A stretch of DNA of 64,000 bases from Dimargaris cristalligena. Lineage: Eukaryota; Kickxellomycota; Dimargaritomycetes; Dimargaritales; Dimargaritaceae. A program made the position numbers and the translations under genes. Where the stretch lies: positions 1-64,000 of the forward strand of contig JANBQC010000053.1 of the NCBI GenBank assembly GCA_027576995.1. Reading direction: 5' to 3'. The notes under the pieces were generated by a model that did not search any database, was not told where the DNA came from, and saw only the letters and a list, made by a program, of their open reading frames with translations. Positions 1-14,800 of this stretch are shown one piece after another; the stretch's first letter is position 1, and every line of letters begins with the position of its first letter.

Positions 1-1361
1 GAACAGCAAGTCTATCATCACCTTTCCCTTTTTATCACCTATCTTTTCAAATAAAGTTCAGTTTTCAAGGATTTGAGTTTAGTTCTTTACACCAGGGATG
101 CCGGTTTAACACTAGGCTGCCACTACTCCAACTAGTACTAATTAGGTTATCAGGTTCTATAACCAATGCATAACACCGTTCCTTTTAATCACATTCCTTC
201 ATTTAAACTTGTAAAACTAACTATTCCTCAACTATTTTATAATATGTTATGAGATTCTTTGTGATATTCTTGCCTTTAATCAGAAAGTGGTGATAAGGCT
301 AACCATTTGACTATTATATCCAAGGAATACTGTTCATTGCTCAGTATCTAGTTTTTCCGTCAATCAAATTATTGCATTGTCTTACTTGCCTTTTATCAAT
401 GCCAGCAGTCTCTTTTCATTTAACAGCTACCTCCAACATCATCCCAGCGAGTTCAGCCAGTGATGCCAGAGTTCCATGTATCCAGGGTTTTACTATTCCA
501 TATGGGAGAAGTTCATTCAGGCTGTATAACGAAAAATCCATTAGATGAGGCCAATATTACTGGTTAAAAGGTATTCTCACATATATATTCACATTTACAT
601 GTATTATATAAAACCTTATACAGCTGGTTTGAATTTCACCCATATGTTTATTCTCATATAAATCCTCACGGTTTCGCTGAACCGAGGAATAACAAGTTAT
701 TAGCCGAGGTGAAGTCCAAAGTCACCTACTGATCTCTCCATTTCCGTCGTTTATCATTAAGTCCATTATTATTGACTATGTTACATACATTTCCTCTGTA
801 GCATTGATTATTACGCCCAGTTTAGTCTACTATTTTCATTTAAAGAAATATGTCTAAAATCCATACCATTTCGGCCCGTATAGCCCCCCTAGGACCCGCG
901 ATGGACCCGACTCTCCCGACGAGTTGCCCAGCTTTTACCCCCAATGATATAATGCCCGACCCAACCGGATCTCGGCCCGATACTTGGGCAATGAAACGTA
1001 GCCCCGTCACAAATGACATCAAAGTTAACATCATTGCACCCGTCACCGAAAACGCACATCAAATCTCACGATGGCCATCCTTGACTATTTAAAATGAGTT
1101 TATTCGTGGCTGGGGGGAGCCGTAGAGAGAACGTAATGATATTAAAACACCGCAAGGCTGTTTTGTCATTAGCCAAATGAAGTCGCGGATGAACATGATG
1201 CAATGGGTAGGGGGGGTGAGAACACTTAAATATAGCGAGCAGAGACGCTGGTCATAACCGTGACAAACTAAATGTGGCACAATGACATTAAAGTGGCCTA
1301 GGAATGAAAGGGTGAAACCAAGTGGGCCGAGGCCAATGAAGACGAAAAAAAAAACGGCGCC
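1..1361. other. gene-free AT-rich end
   Basis: No gene is recognised here. The first about 840 bases are clearly AT-rich. From about 850 to 1090 composition shifts abruptly to GC-rich and both strands are open for 70-80 codons, with no family I recognise. The rest is the 3' flank of the minus-strand UGP1 gene. Confidence 0.5.
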
Positions 1362-3805
<2,444 letters not shown>

Positions 3806-5880
3806 GGTGAGGGTGATAAATAAATGGACCGAAAGTTAAAATAGATAGTAACGGAAAGTTTAGGAGAACCGCCGGTGGGAGGAGGAGGAGAGGGTTGAAG
3901 GGATTAAGACAAGGAATAAAGGGCTCTGAGGGGAAGGGTAAGGCTACAAGTGAAGATCAACCTAGGGGGCGAGGGCCACGGCGGAGTTAAATAGGCCAGC
4001 GACTAAGCGGCCCAAGGGGAAGCACCGCATTCAGTCAGACGGGTTGACTGAATGCGCCTGTATGGAGAGGGGCTAGTTAGATGGCTAGTTAGAGAGGGGG
4101 GGAGCAGCCGATGATCCCTCTTTCCTCGCTTGGGGCAGTACTAACCCACCCACTCCTTCTCCTCCCACACACACCCACCCCCTCCCCGTGGGCTGATTGG
4201 CCGGCTGCCATAGGCCCACCCAACCCGCCCGACGAAGGCAGAGATGGTCGGATAACGAGCCCCCATAGTCCATACTCTACCATTACGTTTTAGTGCCGGT
4301 CACTGGATATGGCCAAAGTCACGGTCCACCCAAGCCTCTCTCCCCTGTGTCCCCCACAAACGACTGCAGCAGAGAGAGGGGGGGTTGCATTACACCCCCG
4401 CTAGTAACGCCTTGTTAAAGAGAATGCCAATCCTATTATTAGTCCCGACTGCCGGCCCTAGCATAGTGAACACTCGCTATACCCCACCATCCTGAGGAGG
4501 GGAGAAAAGAAAGTGACCCAATGCCCTAACGAAGCCGGCCTGATCCACGGTCCAATACTCACTCCAGTCGAATTCATACCACTGCCGAACACTGTTCGAC
4601 CTAGTCGGGGGGGGGCTTAGTATGGGTGGTTCAGCCCTATGATTAACAATGCTTCTTTAGATTCAAGGATTTCCCTTGGGGCTCGGTAGGGTAAATCGCG
4701 CGATACATGGTGGCGGGGGCTACATGCCCCACCACTCGTCGCTGGACCATCGGGCATTAGCGATGGGGAGGGCTAATCTCGGCCACGGTCGCTCCCTGAC
4801 ACGATACTCGGATGATTTCGGTTGAACCTGGGGCCCATTTCATCGATGCCATCGAGCCACGGCTGCTGATCGTCGCCGATAAGGTGCAATGTCCCAATTG
4901 CCAACCACAGAAAGAGGTCACGCACCCTGCGCGCCCCAATCCTAATCCCAATCGTGGCACCGGGTCCGGGGTCGCGTCTATGATCCGAGGCGGGGTGTCT
5001 GCGGGAGCATCCCTGCCCCCCCTACTTCTGGGCTAATTACAAGTTACCCGATTAGGCCGGCCCCACCCAACCGGAGTGGATTGTGCAACCAGGTGCCCCA
5101 GATTATTTTGAAGTAGGCGGAATGGCGTCGGCTGGGGCACAAAGAAGGTGGGGCTACTGGTCCAGGGGGCTTCCGAGTATCCTACAAGCCTACAGGAGTG
5201 ATGGGCAATCTGATCGGACGGCTATTCTCGAAGGCTGTCAAGGGGGTGGGCCCCGCGGTAAGTGACGTCACATCCAGCGGAGCGGTTCGTTCGGGCTCCA
5301 AGGCCAGCCCCAACCCGGAACGGCTCGTTTTTCGAAGCAATGCCACCCGGGGGGTTAGGGTTGGACAACTACTAATAAGGTTCGCCTTGTTTATGGAGTG
5401 CGGTCCAGTCCCAATCATTAGGATTAGTATTGGTTAGGGTCCAATGATGCCATTGTAAATAATAAAAAACACACCCTAATTTCCGATGGTTAGTGATGGA
5501 GAACCCCTTAATGACATACGGTACTTGCCCAGTCAACAATAACCCCCCAAATACCCACGCTCGGAACAGACCACTCGCCCTCCTCCCTTCCCAGATAAGA
5601 GGAAAAGTAGACTGGGTAAGGAAGGTGGAATGGCGTGGATCGAATGTATCATGGGAAATTTATTGAAACCAACCAAACAATGTACGCCATGGCCAGCCTA
5701 ATCCAGCTTTTAGAGGGTTAGAACAATGAATAATTTGGGTGTGCCAGCTCCCCGACCCCATAACGATCAGCACCGTCCAACCCGTTAACCAGAAACTCGA
5801 AATTCGAAAAACGCGGGCAATACGCTATTACCAGGCTTGAACACCACCACTCCCCTCCTCCGACACTCACTTGACCCACC
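3806..5880. other. intergenic region without recognised gene
   Basis: Holds the UGP1 promoter on its left and the 3' flank of NAA25 on its right. Open frames of 60-80 codons occur on both strands but none resembles a protein, and none joins to others by convincing splice sites. I see nothing else in it. Confidence 0.5.
5659..5664 (-). terminator. candidate poly(A) signal of NAA25
   Basis: AATAAA on the minus strand, about 220 bases after the NAA25 stop codon. Position and match are the only evidence. Confidence 0.3.
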
Positions 5881-8800
5881 TCAAAAATAACCTAGCCGGC
5901 GTTCGACTTCGCGCGCCGAGTTTTCCAGCGACGCCTGCCAGCTGCTCAGCAAATGGGTGCTGACGGTGGTGGGCCCCGTGACCCCGGCTGCCGTGAGAAT
6001 CCCGGCGACTTCGTTCGAACCGGCCATTCGACGGAGCAGTCGCGCTTGGAATTCGGGGGCACTTACCCCTTCGTATACTTGGCGACAGCGACGGGCAGCT
6101 TCTTCAAAACAGAACTGCGCGCCCCGGCTGAATTCATTGACGAGCGACTGGTAAGGGCCAGCGTCGGCTGGGTTCGGCTGGTATTCCTTCAATACCTTTA
6201 GCACCAGGGCAATCGTATTGCAGAGCTATTGGGCGACCATACCGAGCCAAAAGGTACAGGCACCCCGTACCATTCGAAAAATACAAGGATAAAGAATGCA
6301 ACAGAATGAGAATCCGACCTTATTACGTGCAAGCCCCCTTCCAGGCCCCAGAGACTCGCCTGGACTACTCAATTTGGGCAGGCCCAAGGTACCATCAACC
6401 AAGTACCATCCAATGCGGCTAAACTTACCTCTACCAAGGCACTGGCTTCGCGCAGGGTGGGGGTCATCACCGGCGACTGGGTGCCCCAATCAGACAGCGC
6501 TTGGGTCAGGGCACGCGGCAAGTCCAGGACGCTGAGCAGACGCTCCGCTAGGCCCTCGCGAGGGAACGGGGCCGCGGTTGGCGGGTCGGCCCGGAAGGCC
6601 GCATACACCTCGGCCACCACGCGGCCCAAGTCGCAGACTAACCGCACGAACCAGAAAGAACCCGCATAGCACGGCGGAGTTGGCCCGGAGCGGGCGGGGA
6701 TTAGGGAGTCGAGCTCGCTGACCAGGGGACCCAATTGATCCACGTGGTAGCAGGCCAGGTGGTGGAGAATATGCATGGCCAGGGCCACCGTACGGTACTC
6801 CGCCCCACTGCCCGTGGTGTCGGGACGGGTCCGGAACTCGAGGGTGGCCGCCTCAACCTCGTCACCTGGGAAGGGCAAGACGGTGAAATCACGGTTATCC
6901 GCAAAGACGTCGACCGTCTGCGCAACGGCGTAGGGGAAATCGTGCAGTTCGGCGTGCTTGAGCATGTCCAACAAATCCTCGAGGCTACCCATGCTAACAA
7001 ATTCGCTGCGGAGGGTGGTGGTTAAAAGTACGCGGCGGTGCAGCGAGTCCGCCAGCCGCCGCTGGAACTCCAGAAAATCCCGAATCTGGGAATAGGCCCC
7101 GTTACGCAGGGCCAGGGCCAGCATATCGGGCGTTTCAACCTGGTTGCTGTCGTAGATGGTCAGGCCGTCGTAGCCCAGGCGGACCTCTTCGGTGTAGTGG
7201 CCCACCACGTGGCCCAGACCCGTTACCCAGTAGCTCAACGTGTCGTGCTGAACGTGTTTGATGCTCAAGGTCCGGTAGAGCGACTGGGCCCGCTGGAATT
7301 CCCCGGCGTGGGCGTACAGGCGGACGGCCAACAACTTAAAGTGGAAATTGTCGGGACTGGCCTGGACCCCCGTCTCCAAAAGCATAAGCGCCGCGTAGAT
7401 GAACGCCTCCTGTTGGTCAACCGGGGAAGCGGAAAAGGCCCGGAAGGCCAGCATCTGGGCGGCAAGCAAGAGGCAGTCGTCAAAGTTGGCCAAGTCGTCG
7501 CCGTGGCCGTCCTTGGGGGCGGCGGGGCGCTGGCCGAACGCCTGGGCCAGTGAATGGCACACGTGCAGGCCCGACACATGGGCGGATGGGTCGTGCTCGC
7601 TATACCGAGTCAGGTAAACCTTCACGTGGTTCAGGTATTCTCGGAGAGGGGTATCCTTCTAAAGCAATGCGAACAGCCATGGGCAATAAGTGTCCGGGCC
7701 AATAGAAAAGTAAAATAAAAGTGAGCAATAGACCAAAAAGCAAAGGTCAGTGAATCGCAAATCGGTTCACACCGCGTCTAACCCGGTAACCACCTAGTGT
7801 TTCCAAAGCAGTTTCGGAAGCGGTCCGGGCCGCCGTTACAACTTACCTGAAATGGACTGCGCACCTGCCGGTCGGCCTTTTCAAATGACCCGCGCATAGC
7901 AGCGATGAGTGCTTCGCGATCGGCCCCTTCCAATGACCCGAGGTACTTTTTGATGTCGTCAAAGGCGCTGGGCCGGGTCCCCATTTCGCTCACGTAGGCG
8001 TGGATCAGCGTCCCTATCCGGGAGGGCTGGGCGTCCGAGGCCCGGACCTGGGCGAGCTGACTCAGCTGGTGGTAAAATTCGAGTTGGGCAAGCAGCGCGG
8101 CCCGGCTGGTGGGGCGCTTCTCGAAAAAGGCTTGCCAGGTCGCCGTGGTTTCTGCCACAGCAGTCTCAACCACGGGCGAAGCCGAATCGAGCTGTGCCCG
8201 CAAGGCGCCCACCAAGGCATCCACCAATATCTGGTAGTACTGCCAGTCCTCGCACCCGGTCTGTAAGCGATCCTCTGCGAGTTCCCGGGCCGACTGGAAT
8301 TCGCCGTGGCAAAGGTGGAAATGGAGTTTCCGGTCCAGGAGCATGGGATCCAGGTCCATGGGGGTCTGCCAGCGCGGTTTAGCCAAAATGGCCAGACCCC
8401 GACCAAACTGGCCGTGCTCCTCTAAAAACTGCAAATAGGCCCAGAGCCCCTCGGCCGTGTCCAAATCCCCGCTCTCCTCGGACTTTTGTAGCATGCGTTC
8501 GGCTAGCGTGAAGAAGAGCTTGCGCTGGGCGTCCGGAGTCGTGCGATCATACGCCTAATGAAAAGGACAACAGCCCCAACCGGGTCACATTGGTTAATGA
8601 TGTATGGTCTAGGAATAGGAGGCCCCCACGGGCGATTACCACAGTTGCTGGATTCGGAATAGGCGCAGCCTTCAACATATGCCAAATCGATCGATGTATC
8701 AATGATTATGCGGGACAACTCACCTGGGTCAATAGGGACATGATCGTCCACATAACGTACTGCTTCTTTTTGAAAAGGTGGTTAATCTTCACCGCGGCCT

Positions 8801-9793
8801 AGGGTTAGCGTTGGCGTTAGAATGGTTAAACGGCGGGTTAGTGACCCAACTACCTTACTCGAAGGGGGGGGGATATTCAGTAGGTCGGGCTGAGCACTAG
8901 GCCATCCGCATTGTGAAGGCCAGTCGAAGCGACTTACTTTATGCTGGAGAGAATGGGCACCGGTGCGTACACAGGCCATGAACCATTGGATGCAGATGGG
9001 CTCCAGCTTGGCCCGGCTAGCGTGGGGGATGGCCTCTTCATACACAGCAACGGCATCGGCCTCTAGCGGTAATGACAGTAGGGCATGGCCGAAAAGGATA
9101 TTTGGTTAGCGGGATGATTAGTCTACCGGGAACGGTTAAACAAACCAAGGGCCGGTAAGCTTTAGCTAGGACGGGGGGACGCTGTCCAATGACCAGCCGG
9201 ACTTACTCTTATCTAAATTGCGATACAGCAGAGCTAGATTATTTAGAACTACCACGTCCGTGGGGTGGGCCGCCCGGATTTCCTGGGCCAGGGTATCGGC
9301 TTCGGCCAGACGATCGAGGCGAGCAAGGGCCTGGGCTTTCAGTGCCTGGTTGTCAAAGGGTGTGGAACAAGCCATAGACGGGGATTTAGGATTAGGAAAC
9401 ACCTGGCCCAGAATGTTTTATACTGATTGCAACCCCCCAGGGGCAGAAGCGGGCATCTATCCGCAATAATTAGGGGAGACCTATCCCCTTAATGCCAGCC
9501 TTTTAAATTCACCGTGTAATTAATTACCTTGGCCATGAGAAACTGGGGCTCGAATTTCAGTAGTCGGTCGCAGTGAGTAATGGCCTTTTGGTACGACCAG
9601 CTCTCGAGGGCGTCTAGGCAATACACAACCCGATACACCGTCGTTGGACGGGGGATACAAGCAGGTTAGATACCATAGCGTTGATAAAGGCTAATCTCTA
9701 GAGGGACCCCATATGGTGGGCCTGAGCGGTCCGACACAACCGGCCGGGAATTCACCTACCGTAGACGGGCTTGAGTTTGCGTTCGTCGGACAT
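5881..9793 (-). CDS. NAA25: NatB N-terminal acetyltransferase auxiliary subunit
   Basis: Ribosome-anchoring, TPR-rich subunit of NatB (Mdm20/Naa25), which with the catalytic Naa20 acetylates N-termini starting Met-Asp/Glu/Asn/Gln. In yeast it is needed for actin cables and mitochondrial inheritance. Eight exons on the minus strand close in phase: 9793-9760, 9613-9528, 9345-9207, 9062-8938, 8798-8724, 8554-7847, 7658-6429 and 6225-5881. The total is 913 residues, between yeast (about 800) and human (about 970). The first exons give the characteristic start: YDALESWSYQKAI, then LKAQALARLDRLAEADTLA and HPTDVVVLNNLALLYRNLDK. Later TPR-like helices run GLWAYLQFLEEHGQFGRGLA and LHFHLCHGEFQSARELAEDR. 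The long exon 7658-6429 is the alpha-solenoid C-terminal half (VYLTRYSEHDPSAH onward). Short 5' exons and long 3' exons are a normal pattern for this window. Confidence 0.9.
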
Positions 9794-11870
9794 GGTGGAT
9801 TAGGGGAGGGGAGGGAAGAAATGGCAAAACTGAGCCAGCGAAAATCGAATATAAGCAAATCGGTCACCACGGGACCCGATGCAGCAACACAAGTATAAAC
9901 GTTCAAAGAAAATGGAAAACGATTCAAATTGGGGCGATTGTTCCCGGACAAGGCCCCAAAACTCAGCCCCGGAATCGGGTCTTAATTGCAGCTGTGACCC
10001 CTTCGCTACTACGGCGGACTAGACTGTGCAGCCTTAGTGGAAAAAAATACCACGCCTACAAAGTGGCCTTGGGGGATTTTCCAAGCAGCGTGGGTGGACT
10101 GTGGCATGATGGTGGGAAAACTGCGATTGGTGAGGGAGGATACAAGCTCACGCATCCCCCCCTCGCCTATCGGTCGAAAGGCATCCGGATAATTGGCGGA
10201 ACGGCTCCTTCCATTTCACCGACGCAGGGCAAAAGCAAGCGGGTCTCTCGGCTTCACCATGAGAGCTGGACAAGTCCATCTAGATATGGCCTAGTAGGCG
10301 CATCCTCCCCCCGACTAGTCGCCCCTACATCTTGCCCCTCTACCCGTCAAGACGACCTTGCTGCTTTTTACGCCATTATAGACCAGAACATGAAATGCAT
10401 TGCTTCCAACAGTGCAAACGAACAACTGGGGTTGCTTCCCCGCCCAGAGTAACCCATTAATGCTCGACACCGACTGTCTTCACTCACAGGAGTAGAGCGG
10501 CAAACCCCCTGGCGGACCAGAATTCCTGACATACAGCACCGAATCTGTCCATTGTCAAGTTTCCGCGACCCAAACCAGGGTTTATTTGGCCACAGACGGT
10601 TACTAAAGCACCGGGGCTGCCAAAAAATGCAAAGATCCTGGACATCCCGGTATGAATCACAGGGGGCAAGACGTATCAAACCGGTCCCCAATAAAGCCCT
10701 CCTTACTAAATCCGGAGTTTGCCTGGGTGTTGACGGCTACCCCACTCACACACCCAAGACTTTGAGTGTGCGCGCCGGGGCCTACAATAATAATAAAAGG
10801 CAACTCAAGAGAGCAACTGGCATATTTCATACTTCTATGGAAACTAGGCCATACAGTCCACCAGGCTATGGCGACGCAATGTGAGGCCGCTATTGAAGAC
10901 AACCCTTGCTAGACACGGTGCAACCGCCGGAAGGGATCATCAGCCCAAACGACTAACCGGCCACCTGATCCCCCCAACGAAATGGAACCGCCCTAATAGC
11001 AAAGAACAGCTACAAGCCCAATCGACGTGCTAAATAATTCGAGGCCAAAATTAGAAAATAAAACTCCACCCCGGTTAAATCGCATCTTAATAAAATAAAC
11101 TACTTTATACTTAACTACTTCGTCTATACCAAAAGAAAACCCAACTCGGTAATCATGGTAATTTACGCACCCCCTCGACCTGAGCGTAACAATGGGACCA
11201 GGCCAGTCTGACTCTACCAAGTGGATTACATAGGTTAGGCTGGCCCATTTCAAGCCTCATTCATTTTCCCGCTGGCACGGTATTCAAAAATCCTATACAG
11301 CCGTAATACTGAGGAGCAGGGGGGTTTGATGTCGAAGCACCTTCACTCTCTACCCGACCCGGTATCGGCTGTATTCCCATTTCTCCGGATCAGTAGAGGT
11401 CGGTCATAATGAACTTGCACCACCTCAGTATGACATGCATACCCTGCCCCCGTCTTTACGAATTCGACTTGCCTCCCACGCAGGCGGTAGTAAGAGTCCA
11501 CCAGAGGACGTTCCCTCCATTAAATACACAGGAGGAGTCCTAAATTTAATGGGAAGATGGCAGGTATGATTTCGATAGAGAACTAAAATTACTGGGTCGC
11601 CAGAAGTCGATCCAAAGTGACATATGGCAAAGAATCTTGCCATATATTCGTTAAAAGGGTAGCAAAAACATTATAGACATTAAAATGACAGCGCAAAATA
11701 AAAACTAGGCGCATATCAAAACTGAGGGGGGGGGCCGGAAATTACATAAAGGTGGAAAGGTATGTGACATGAAAAGAATAGAGGATTATAGGGAGCTATA
11801 GGGACTGTAAGAGCCAGAGTTGCCAGAATAATAGCCGGCTAATTAGGTGGGGCGGAAGGTTCGGCGCCGA
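9794..11870. other. intergenic region without recognised gene
   Basis: About 2.1 kb. Frames of up to 152 codons (plus strand, 9994-10452) and 107 codons (minus, 10368-10691) overlap each other and look random, with no repeat or domain signature. A stretch rich in short A/T runs lies at 11000-11120. Nothing functional is recognised. Confidence 0.45.
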
Positions 11871-14800
11871 CTAGTCGGTCCGGTCAATCTTAAAATTAAT
11901 ACTAAACGAATTTCGGCTCGGTCGATCCGCGCCGGTATCAAGCTGGGTAGATTAGACGGATAGGTCATTGGAAACCCACGGAATATAAACATGGACATCC
12001 AATAGGTGGTTAGGGTTAGACGTGGACTCTAGCATAAACTATTCGGGTTGGATTTGCGAGAGAGAGGCCCCACTCCCACCGTAACGGCGGATTGGGTTCC
12101 CGAATGGAGGAAACATCATAAATAGGTACTTACCGCTGGCTTGCCGAAGCCGTAATTGCTTAATTGCCGCACGAGGGTCCGTTTGCGCCTCAAGTTGGCC
12201 CCGAGGGGCGGCTTGGTTAACGCCGTGATATTACTTTCGCAGTCAAAGTCCCGGGGAGCCGTTGGGACATACTGCGAACGACGAGGGGCGGGCATCGCAC
12301 CAGCGGATGCTCTGGGCGAGAGGCCCAAAAGATCAAGGCCGTCCGCGTCTCGGGCCAAATCCAGGGGCGTAGTAGACGAAGCGGGCCCAAGAGAAGGGAC
12401 CACCCCCACCGAATCAGCACTCATGGACCGGTTGAATAGAGAACGGCCCGAGGGAACCGTCGCAGTAGAGATATCGACCGGGGGCGGCCCCGCGCTGGGT
12501 AGCGGGGAGCTGATTTGCGCCCCGGGCGAACGTGAAGGGGAGGTCCCGGGTAGGCCAACCGGTACGCTGACGTCGAGGTGAAGCGGTTGGGGCTTACCAC
12601 TCGGGTGAACATCAACCATCCCCGAGGACCGCCGGGCCTGCTCCACTTTCGAGAGAAGCGGTGAGCGCGCCAGGCGAAATTTCCGGTCGGCCCGGGGGGT
12701 ACCGTTCGGTCCTTCCCCAGAGGAATTTCCAGAGTCTCCCTCGAGGGCGGAATCCATCGGAGGTATCTCTAGATGGGTTTCCGACGAAGCAGGTACCGCC
12801 ACCGCCGCTGTCTTTCGCTTAGCGCGAGTCTGGCGCTTGGGGGGATCGCAGACGGGTGGGGCATCAGCAATGGGTTCAACCAGGGAGTCGGACGGGACCG
12901 TTGCCTCCGGGGCAACTTTGGCCTGGGGTTTAGCCGTTCGCCGGGGGGCCCGGGGTTTTTTGGCGGGGGGTGGAATCTCGTTTGCGGAATCGCCGTCTCC
13001 CGGGGAAGGGAGAGTGGCAACTTCCACTGGAGGGGTCTCGGCGACCGGTTGGGCCGCGACGGTGCGCTTTCGTCCCGGCTTAGGTGGGGTGGTGGAATCC
13101 GACTGACGGACAGCGACGCGCTCCGCCGAAACCTTGGCCAAGCGCTCTTCCGCTTGGTGGGCGCTGGCGGAGAGCGCCTGGTTGTGACTGAGAAGTGAAA
13201 CAAGGGCCTGATCCCGGCTTTTCAGATCCGCCTCCAGCTTTTCCACCTGTTCGGTCAATTTCCGGTTAGCCTCGCAGGTCTCGGTATAGTGCCCTAAGCG
13301 GCCCTCCATGGTACTCAAGCGCGTCTCTAAAGTGTCCTTGGCCTGCTCCAGCGCTTCGCCTTCCCTTTCCAATCCCTCGAGCGTACTGCGCAGCTCCCGG
13401 TCCGTCGCTCGCAGGGTTTCGTTGCTGCGCTCGATCCGAGCCAGCTTCTGTTGCATGGCTTCGTTTTGGGAAAATAGGGCTTGGTGCTGGCCAACCAATT
13501 CGGCGTGGGTATCCTTGAGCAAGTGGTACTTATCGAATACGAGATTATAGTCGGCGAATACTTGATCTTGGCCCAGGGCAGCTCGGTCTAGTTTGATTTC
13601 GGCGCGCTCCCTAGCCGCAACAGCCCCTTTCAACTGTTGGGCCAAGTCCACCTGGGTGGACTCGTGGGATGCCAAATCGTGTTTGGTTAGGGCAAGCTGT
13701 ATTTTGAGCTGCCGCATTTCTTCGGCCAGCGCCGTCTTTTCGCGGGCATGGCGAAGTACCTCGAACTTGAGCCGGGACTCGTGTCGTCGATCGCCCATAG
13801 TCTATAATCAAAAATTAACAATATACGGGAACCCGATATAAAACAACGAGGGTGGGGTGAGTTGACGATGCACTTTAGATTATAGCAATCCATTGGGATA
13901 GGCGCCGTCAATCACCAGGGCTAGGCGGTAACCATAAGTCGGGGGAGCATCGAATACCCAGACTAAACTAGAAGGCGTACCTTGGTTTGCTGTTGACGAA
14001 TTTGGGCGAGTTGGTTTTGGAAGTCCTGCTCCTGACGCCGATTCGCCGTGGATTGGTCGTCCAGTTTCGCTTGTAAGCGCCGGAGGTCGGCCTCCCGATC
14101 AGCCAACTGGGTACCGAAGTCGGTCCGTTCCGCGTCAAGGTTACGGTATAGGCTGCGGTAATGGTCGGCTTTTTCATTAAAGTATTGGACCCGGTGGTCG
14201 ACGCGGTTGACGGTTTCCCGGCAACGAATCTGACGGAGCAGTTCGATTAAATCGAGGGTGGCCCGGCAGTCGGCTAGACTGGGGTGCTCATGGGCCAAGT
14301 GAAACAAAAAGGCGGTTTTAGCCTGGCCACCAATGAACTCGCTCGTGAGCAGAGCCAGTGGCGAGTTATGGCTTGGGAGGGTGCGGATAGTGCTACCGGA
14401 GCCCAGGATCATGGCAATTTTACGTAGATTTTGGACGGACTGGGTCAAGTCGGACTGGGGGCATTGGCTGGTGAGCCCGGACGGCTCCATGACGGGGGAT
14501 CCCAAGTCAATCTAGACCAACCGGGAGTATTGGGTTAATAAATAAATAAATATATATATATATATATAAACAAATCCGAGGCAAAAAATAGTTAAGAACG
14601 ATAGCAGCGGTTCCAGGCAAAAGACACCGCCTAGGCCCATGGAGGGTGGTTTACTTCAGCCGAGGCAGAGTTAGCGTACAGAAACTCAGAGGCGGGGGGC
14701 TGCTATCTAGCAAACGTACCAAAGTGAGGTTACCGGCGGTGGGGGTTGGCTGCATGGTCTCGAGTCGAATGGACAGAAGAAACGGCATTGCGATATCTAA

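Noticed and set aside
5340..5440. TTAGGG/GGTTAG-like telomere motifs, also at 8805-8822, 12008-12018 and 33313-33360
   Set aside because: Isolated copies. Those in minus-strand introns are reverse complements of CTAAC branch sites, so not telomeric repeats.
9994..10452. 152-codon plus-strand frame
   Set aside because: Random-looking sequence overlapped by an equally random minus-strand frame.
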